From the NCBI GenBank assembly GCA_040905305.1, contig JBBDRU010000051.1, positions 1-10,490 on the forward strand: DNA of 10,490 bases, in the 5' to 3' direction. The position numbers and the translations under genes are program-made. How positions within the stretch are numbered: the first letter of the stretch is position 1; each line of letters opens with the position of its first letter. Source of the stretch: SHAN690 sp040905305. GTDB lineage: Bacteria > Bacteroidota > Bacteroidia > Flavobacteriales_G > Salibacteraceae. The notes beneath the pieces are model-generated. The model did not search any database and was not told the origin of the DNA. It worked only from the letters and a program-made list of their open reading frames with translations. This document shows, one piece after another, positions 6,362 through 10,490 of this stretch.

Positions 6362-6636
6362 TTGAAAAACAATAGGTAAGCAATAACAACTAATAATCCA
6401 GCAATCATGAACACACTGCGATTGGAGCGTTTCACTGTATTCGCACGTTCATTCGATCGCCATGCTGAGTTCATTCGGTTTCTCAACGCATTTTCAGAAG
6501 ATGCCCCTTTATTGGCCTTCACTTCTTTCTGAATAGCCTCAACTCTTGCATTCAACCGTTCCTTACGCTCGTCATAAAACCGAGGCTTAAAATTAAACCT
6601 ACGCGGTTGAGGTTGTTTAAATAAAAAGCGGATCAT
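6358..6636 (-). CDS. Small basic protein with one C-terminal membrane helix, unknown function
   Basis: The protein is 92 aa. The N-terminal half is strongly basic and charged (FKPRFYDERKERL at 16-28, then ARVEAIQKEVKANKG), likely helical and possibly short coiled coil. Residues about 75-91 (VFMIAGLLVVIAYLLFF) form a single hydrophobic helix at the extreme C-terminus, so it looks like a tail-anchored inner-membrane protein facing the cytoplasm. I recall similar short proteins with a KPRFYD-like motif as conserved hypotheticals in Bacteroidota, but cannot give a function. It is first in the operon ahead of the glycosyltransferase, with a TTGA overlap, so it may be an accessory of that enzyme; that link is inference. 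Confidence 0.8.
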   Translation of the reverse strand: MIRFLFKQPQPRRFNFKPRFYDERKERLNARVEAIQKEVKANKGASSENALRNRMNSAWRSNERANTVKRSNRSVFMIAGLLVVIAYLLFFN

Positions 6637-6640
6637 GTTT

Positions 6641-6648
6641 CAAAATTA
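6641..6648 (-). promoter_or_regulatory. Candidate -7 element of the minus-strand operon
   Basis: Read on the minus strand, TAATTTTG fits the Bacteroidota -7 consensus TAnnTTTG exactly and ends 4 bases before the ATG at 6636. If used, the transcript would begin at or next to the start codon and be leaderless. No TTG box is visible about 20 bases upstream, and such 8-mers arise by chance in AT-rich DNA. Confidence 0.25.
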
Positions 6649-6721
6649 CAATGAATAGTTGGTATGAGCTTTGTAACATTAGTATGATGAAAATTACTTG
6701 CAACGATCGAACTAAGCGCAA

Positions 6722-9619
6722 ATGAAGACCTTATCTTCACACCAACAAATGGCACAAAAACTAGACACAAAGCGCATCACGATTCTGTTGATCATCTCGA
6801 TTGGTTTGGTAAACTTTTCCGGGAATGATAAAACCGTTTACTCAGATAAGGACAAACCCTTTTATCCGGTTACGCTCGATGCTGCTGACTCCATTTTGGC
6901 ACAGATGAGTTTGGAAGAAAAACTTGCACAGTTTTTTGTAATCAAAAACCCAAAAAGCTTGGAGGCACCACTTCCCGGAGGGGTTATCGTTAATAGCATT
7001 GACGGCATTTCTAAACTCAACATACCGGGAGATAGCTTCCGACCGATTGTAGGAGTATCACTTGCCGATAACGGTGAACTTTTTAATGCAGAGCGCCTTT
7101 CTTCGGTCAAAAACCAGGTATTTATCGAAAGTTATGCTGCCAGTCTTGCAGGCTATTTAAAAGCTAACAACATTGATTTTGTCACAGATTTTGGATTGGA
7201 CATTTACCAAAACGACCAAACACCCTATGGCGACCTTTCGTTTAGCAGCAATGCAGATGAAGTGGCTGAAATAGGTCAGGCGATTTATCGTGGCTTTAAA
7301 AAACAACGTTTAGTTGCCGTTGCATCTAACTTCCCGGGTTTAGGAAATACAACCCGAGGCTATGAACAATCGCCAGCAATGGTCTATACCCAACGCGAAG
7401 CCTTGTATGAGAACGAACTGGTGCCATTTAAATGCCTGATCAATGATGGGCTTCAAAGTGTAATGATGGCAAATGCATTTGTTCCTGCGCTTGATAATTC
7501 ACATAATGCGATGGCGTCCACCTCACCGATCATTCATAACCTTCTGAGAGAAAATTTAGGGTTTAACGGGTTAATTTGGAGCGACCTTTCCATAAATGCG
7601 CCTTCCGTAAATAAGGAATTCCCTGCTTCTATCGGTTCATTTTTAGCTGGAAGTGATGTGATTATCATCAACGATAAGCTTCAAGAAAACATCTATGGTC
7701 TAAAGCAATTGATAACCCAGGAAATCATAAGTCTGGAAGAAATCGATGAACGGTGTAAGCGCGTTTTGCAATCAAAAGTTTGGATGCTGAAAAACAAGAA
7801 CGCCTCGTCTATTGCAGCGACAGGCCGATCATTGCATCAAATGAATCGCCAATTGTATTCACGAGGTTTGGTCTTGTTGAAGAATGACGATGCACTTCCC
7901 ATTACTCAGTTGGATACATCAAACATTGCAGTTTTGAAAATCGGCAGTGCATCCGCCCAGTTAAGAGAATGGGTAACCCGTTACACTGAAGCCGAGGTTT
8001 TTGAATTGAAACACGACCACATCGAACGTGATTTTAATGCTTTTTGGGCAGAAGAAGATCGCTTTGATTTGATCATTGTGTTGGCAGATGAAGAACCGAT
8101 GAGGTTCGCCCGAAAACGCTTTGGAATGAGCGAGACTACGGAACGTATTCTCACCCAGATCACCACGGTTAAAAGAAGTATATTGGTCTGGAACGGTTCT
8201 TTAAAAGGGCTTACCCATATTAAGGATACACCAAAACTTCAGGCCTTATTGGCAGCACATGGCACTGATGAATATGCAGATGATTTAAGCTTGCAGGCGC
8301 TTTTTGGGGGTCGAAAAATCAATGGTGAGCTCAGGAAAAGGCTGCAACGAATCACGCGCTTCGACACGGTGTTTGATACCAAAAAAACTCGACTCGCTTA
8401 TGGATTTCCTGAAGAAGTCGGGATAGCTTCAGGAGATTTGGATTCCATTGAAAAAATTGCACGAAAAGGAATTTCAGAAATGGCGTATCCGGGCTGTCAG
8501 GTTTGGTTTGCAAAAGACAGCATTGTGATTTACAACAAATCTTTCGGTCATCACACCTATCAAAATGATCAAGCGGTTAAAAACACTGATTTATATGACC
8601 TGGCGTCCATCACAAAAATAGCCGCTTCAGCAGCAGGACTGATGAAGTTGACCGATCAGGGTAAGTTTAATCTTGACCATAGATTGTGTGATTATCTTAG
8701 TGAATGGGTTGACACTACAGAATACATGCAACTCACCATGCGCGAAATACTTGCTCACCAAGCCGGACTTACCCCATGGATTCCCTTCTATCAAAAAACG
8801 CTATCGAAAGGAGTGCCGCGCTACGATGTTTACAGCCTTGCTCAATCGCCTACTTACCCGTTGCAGGTAGCTCGTGAGTTATACATCAAAGCAGATTACC
8901 CAGATGTGATGTTTTCTTCGATTCTAAACACGAAGTTGAACAGCAAAAAAGAGTATAAATACAGCGATGTTGGTTATTATTTTGTTCAAAAAATCATTGA
9001 AAAACAGACGAGACAGCCGATGGATCAATTTTTGGATTCCAATTTTTACAGGCCATTGGGATTATCAACTTTAGGTTATCATCCTTTAGCACGTTTCAAA
9101 AAAGAACAAATCGCGCCAACTGAATTAGACCGGATTTTTAGAAACCAATTGGTACATGGCTATGTGCATGACCCCGGAGCTGCAATGATGGGTGGAATTG
9201 GCGGGCATGCCGGATTGTTTTCTAACGCCAACGACCTTGGTGTGCTCATGCAGATGTATCTGAATGGTGGAGAATACGGGGGCAAACAATACCTCAACAA
9301 AGAAACCATCAAGGATTTCACCCGATGCCAATTTTGTGATAACGACAACCGAAGAGGCGCAAGTTTCGACAAACCACTCACCGATGGTTCTGAAGGGCCA
9401 AGCTGCGGCTGCACAGATTTGGAGGCGTTTGGTCATCAAGGATTTACAGGCACTGTAACCTGGGCTGATCCGGAAGAAAACACAGTTTATGTTTTCCTTT
9501 CAAACCGAGTTTACCCGAATGCCAGCAACAAAAAATTATTAGAATTAAACATTCGCACTGACCTTCAGAAAACCTTTTATAAGGCCATTGAGCGCAGTAA
9601 AAAATTGGCAAGTGAATGA
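6722..9619 (+). CDS. Exported GH3-like domain fused to a class C beta-lactamase-like serine hydrolase
   Basis: The protein is 965 aa. An N-terminal export signal (ITILLIISIGLVNFSG, about 19-34; start ATG 1 or ATG 10) is followed by a GH3 N-terminal-type barrel (about 55-350: MSLEEKLAQFFVI, LPGGVIVNS, SNFPGLGNTTRG at 202-213, GFNGLIWSD with D288 at the usual nucleophile position). A GH3 C-terminal-like domain follows (about 378-550: RGLVLLKNDDALPI). The serine hydrolase domain (about 561-950) has complete motifs: SITK (S629, K632), YSD (747-749) and HQGFTGT (from 905), the HxG version of KTG. Such fusions are known in Bacteroidota and are assumed to act on peptidoglycan or its fragments in the periplasm; the substrate here is unproven. 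In the GH3 part the usual KHFPGHGDT and DSH loop is changed to SNFPGLGNT with no DSH, so glycosidase activity is doubtful. bshA follows 88 bp downstream on the same strand. Confidence 0.92.
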   Translation: MKTLSSHQQMAQKLDTKRITILLIISIGLVNFSGNDKTVYSDKDKPFYPVTLDAADSILAQMSLEEKLAQFFVIKNPKSLEAPLPGGVIVNSIDGISKLNIPGDSFRPIVGVSLADNGELFNAERLSSVKNQVFIESYAASLAGYLKANNIDFVTDFGLDIYQNDQTPYGDLSFSSNADEVAEIGQAIYRGFKKQRLVAVASNFPGLGNTTRGYEQSPAMVYTQREALYENELVPFKCLINDGLQSVMMANAFVPALDNSHNAMASTSPIIHNLLRENLGFNGLIWSDLSINAPSVNKEFPASIGSFLAGSDVIIINDKLQENIYGLKQLITQEIISLEEIDERCKRVLQSKVWMLKNKNASSIAATGRSLHQMNRQLYSRGLVLLKNDDALPITQLDTSNIAVLKIGSASAQLREWVTRYTEAEVFELKHDHIERDFNAFWAEEDRFDLIIVLADEEPMRFARKRFGMSETTERILTQITTVKRSILVWNGSLKGLTHIKDTPKLQALLAAHGTDEYADDLSLQALFGGRKINGELRKRLQRITRFDTVFDTKKTRLAYGFPEEVGIASGDLDSIEKIARKGISEMAYPGCQVWFAKDSIVIYNKSFGHHTYQNDQAVKNTDLYDLASITKIAASAAGLMKLTDQGKFNLDHRLCDYLSEWVDTTEYMQLTMREILAHQAGLTPWIPFYQKTLSKGVPRYDVYSLAQSPTYPLQVARELYIKADYPDVMFSSILNTKLNSKKEYKYSDVGYYFVQKIIEKQTRQPMDQFLDSNFYRPLGLSTLGYHPLARFKKEQIAPTELDRIFRNQLVHGYVHDPGAAMMGGIGGHAGLFSNANDLGVLMQMYLNGGEYGGKQYLNKETIKDFTRCQFCDNDNRRGASFDKPLTDGSEGPSCGCTDLEAFGHQGFTGTVTWADPEENTVYVFLSNRVYPNASNKKLLELNIRTDLQKTFYKAIERSKKLASE

Positions 9620-9707
9620 GCAATCCAATATTCAGTAATCTTTTCGTTTTTCGAGGTCGCACCATCTGTTTGATTAGTTGTTCTTTTGCCCAACCAAGGA
9701 TGGAGAA

Positions 9708-10490
9708 ATGAAGATTGGCATTGTTTGTTACCCAACGTATGGAGGAAGTGGTGTTGTAGCTACGGAACTCGGCTTGGAAATGGCCGAATTAGGACATGAC
9801 GTACACTTCATTTCATACTCACAGCCGGTAAGGCTTGATTTGAGTATTCCACGGGTTCACTTTCACGAGGTTGTTGTGTTGGATTATCCGCTTTTTGACT
9901 ACTCTCCTTATGAGTTGGTGCTTACTTCTAAATTGGTAAGTGTTGTAAAAAAAGAACAACTTGATATTCTGCATGTTCACTATGCCATTCCACATGCCTC
10001 AGCTGCCTACATGGCCAAGCGCATTTTGGAAGCAGACGGCATAAAGTTGCCGATTGTTTGCACCTTACATGGCACTGACATCACACTTCTTGGTAAAGAT
10101 GCCTCTTTTGAGCCAGTGATCACTTTTGCCATCAATGAAAGTGATGCTGTTACAGCAGTTTCTGAAAGTTTAAAAAAGGACACGCTAGATCATTTCAAAG
10201 TCAACAGAACCATCGAGGTAATTTCAAACTTCATTAATTTGGAACGCTACAAAAACCTCATTCGAAGCGATATAAGAAGAGAATACGCTGCTGATGACGA
10301 ACCATTGATCATTCATGTTTCGAATTTCCGTAAAGTAAAAAGGGTGCAAGATGTTGTAAAAGTATTTGCCGGAATCAGAACGTCTAAAAAAGCGAAACTA
10401 CTGCTCGTTGGAGATGGTCCGGAGCGCTACAACGTAGAGCAAATGTGTCGTGAGGTTGGGTACTGCGATGACATTCATTTCATCGGGAAA
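9708..10490 (+). CDS. bshA: N-acetyl-alpha-D-glucosaminyl L-malate synthase BshA, 3' end beyond the window
   Basis: BshA joins UDP-GlcNAc and L-malate, the first step of bacillithiol synthesis (a low-molecular-weight thiol in Firmicutes and many Bacteroidota). The window holds 261 codons of an expected 375-385, and the frame is open at the right edge. It is a GT4 retaining glycosyltransferase (GT-B fold): CYPTYGGSGVVATELG (7-22) is the characteristic BshA N-terminal loop, followed by HVHYAIPHA (89-97), TLHGTDITLLGKD (119-131), TAVSESLKKDT (149-159), SNFINLERYK (173-182) and HVSNFRKVKRV (203-213), where the C-terminal nucleotide-sugar domain starts. ATG 9708 is preceded by AAGGATGGAGAA, a possible ribosome binding site. 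The 88-bp gap after the GH3 fusion (9620-9707) shows no obvious terminator, so the two may be co-transcribed. Confidence 0.95.
   Translation, partial: MKIGIVCYPTYGGSGVVATELGLEMAELGHDVHFISYSQPVRLDLSIPRVHFHEVVVLDYPLFDYSPYELVLTSKLVSVVKKEQLDILHVHYAIPHASAAYMAKRILEADGIKLPIVCTLHGTDITLLGKDASFEPVITFAINESDAVTAVSESLKKDTLDHFKVNRTIEVISNFINLERYKNLIRSDIRREYAADDEPLIIHVSNFRKVKRVQDVVKVFAGIRTSKKAKLLLVGDGPERYNVEQMCREVGYCDDIHFIGK

Noticed and set aside
1..10490. CRISPR array, rRNA or tRNA genes, riboswitch, replication origin
   Set aside because: No regularly spaced repeats, cloverleaf-like sequence, rRNA-like segment or clustered DnaA-box pattern was seen on reading both strands.

Overview
The window most likely comes from a Bacteroidota bacterium, probably a flavobacterium-like marine or environmental lineage. 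Evidence: a secreted protease with a C-terminal type IX secretion sorting domain, a bacillithiol-type BshA, a GH3/beta-lactamase fusion of the kind found in this phylum, the near absence of Shine-Dalgarno motifs, and possible TAnnTTTG-type promoters. This comes from protein character, not from a database search.

Left part (1-3922): an accessory segment bounded by two direct copies of a 151-bp sequence (131-281 and 3772-3922, offset 3641, 2 mismatches by eye). Each copy holds a small GC-rich REP-like hairpin next to the 3' end of a REP-associated tyrosine transposase (RAYT, Y1/IS200-like) gene, so both are decayed RAYT remnants. Copy A keeps 84 codons and has a second, inverted REP-like hairpin on its other side. 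Copy B keeps only 40 codons. Between them lie a small XRE-type regulator (minus strand) and, divergently, an M4 (thermolysin-like) metalloprotease with signal peptide, FTP/PepSY propeptide, complete zinc site and T9SS sorting domain. The protease gene overlaps a gene for a predicted outer-membrane beta-barrel protein. At the extreme left an open frame starts inside copy A and runs off the window edge.

Middle part (4009-6636, minus strand): a tightly packed core operon with every junction overlapping. In transcription order it encodes a 92-aa small membrane protein, a family 2 glycosyltransferase with membrane segments, an ECF-type sigma factor and RsmG (16S rRNA m7G methyltransferase). The junctions are TTGA (TTG start), a 49-bp overlap and TAATG, which suggests translational coupling.

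Right part (6722-10490, plus strand): a 965-aa exported protein joining a GH3-type domain to a class C beta-lactamase-like serine hydrolase, followed by the 5' two thirds of bshA (first glycosyltransferase of bacillithiol synthesis), cut by the window end. The GH3 part lacks the usual KHFPGHGDT/DSH catalytic-loop residues, while the beta-lactamase motifs are complete.

The core genes on the right are ordinary. The points most worth attention are the protease/barrel/regulator segment between RAYT remnants and the apparently degenerate GH3 domain on an intact serine hydrolase. I saw no CRISPR array, rRNA, tRNA or complete insertion sequence.
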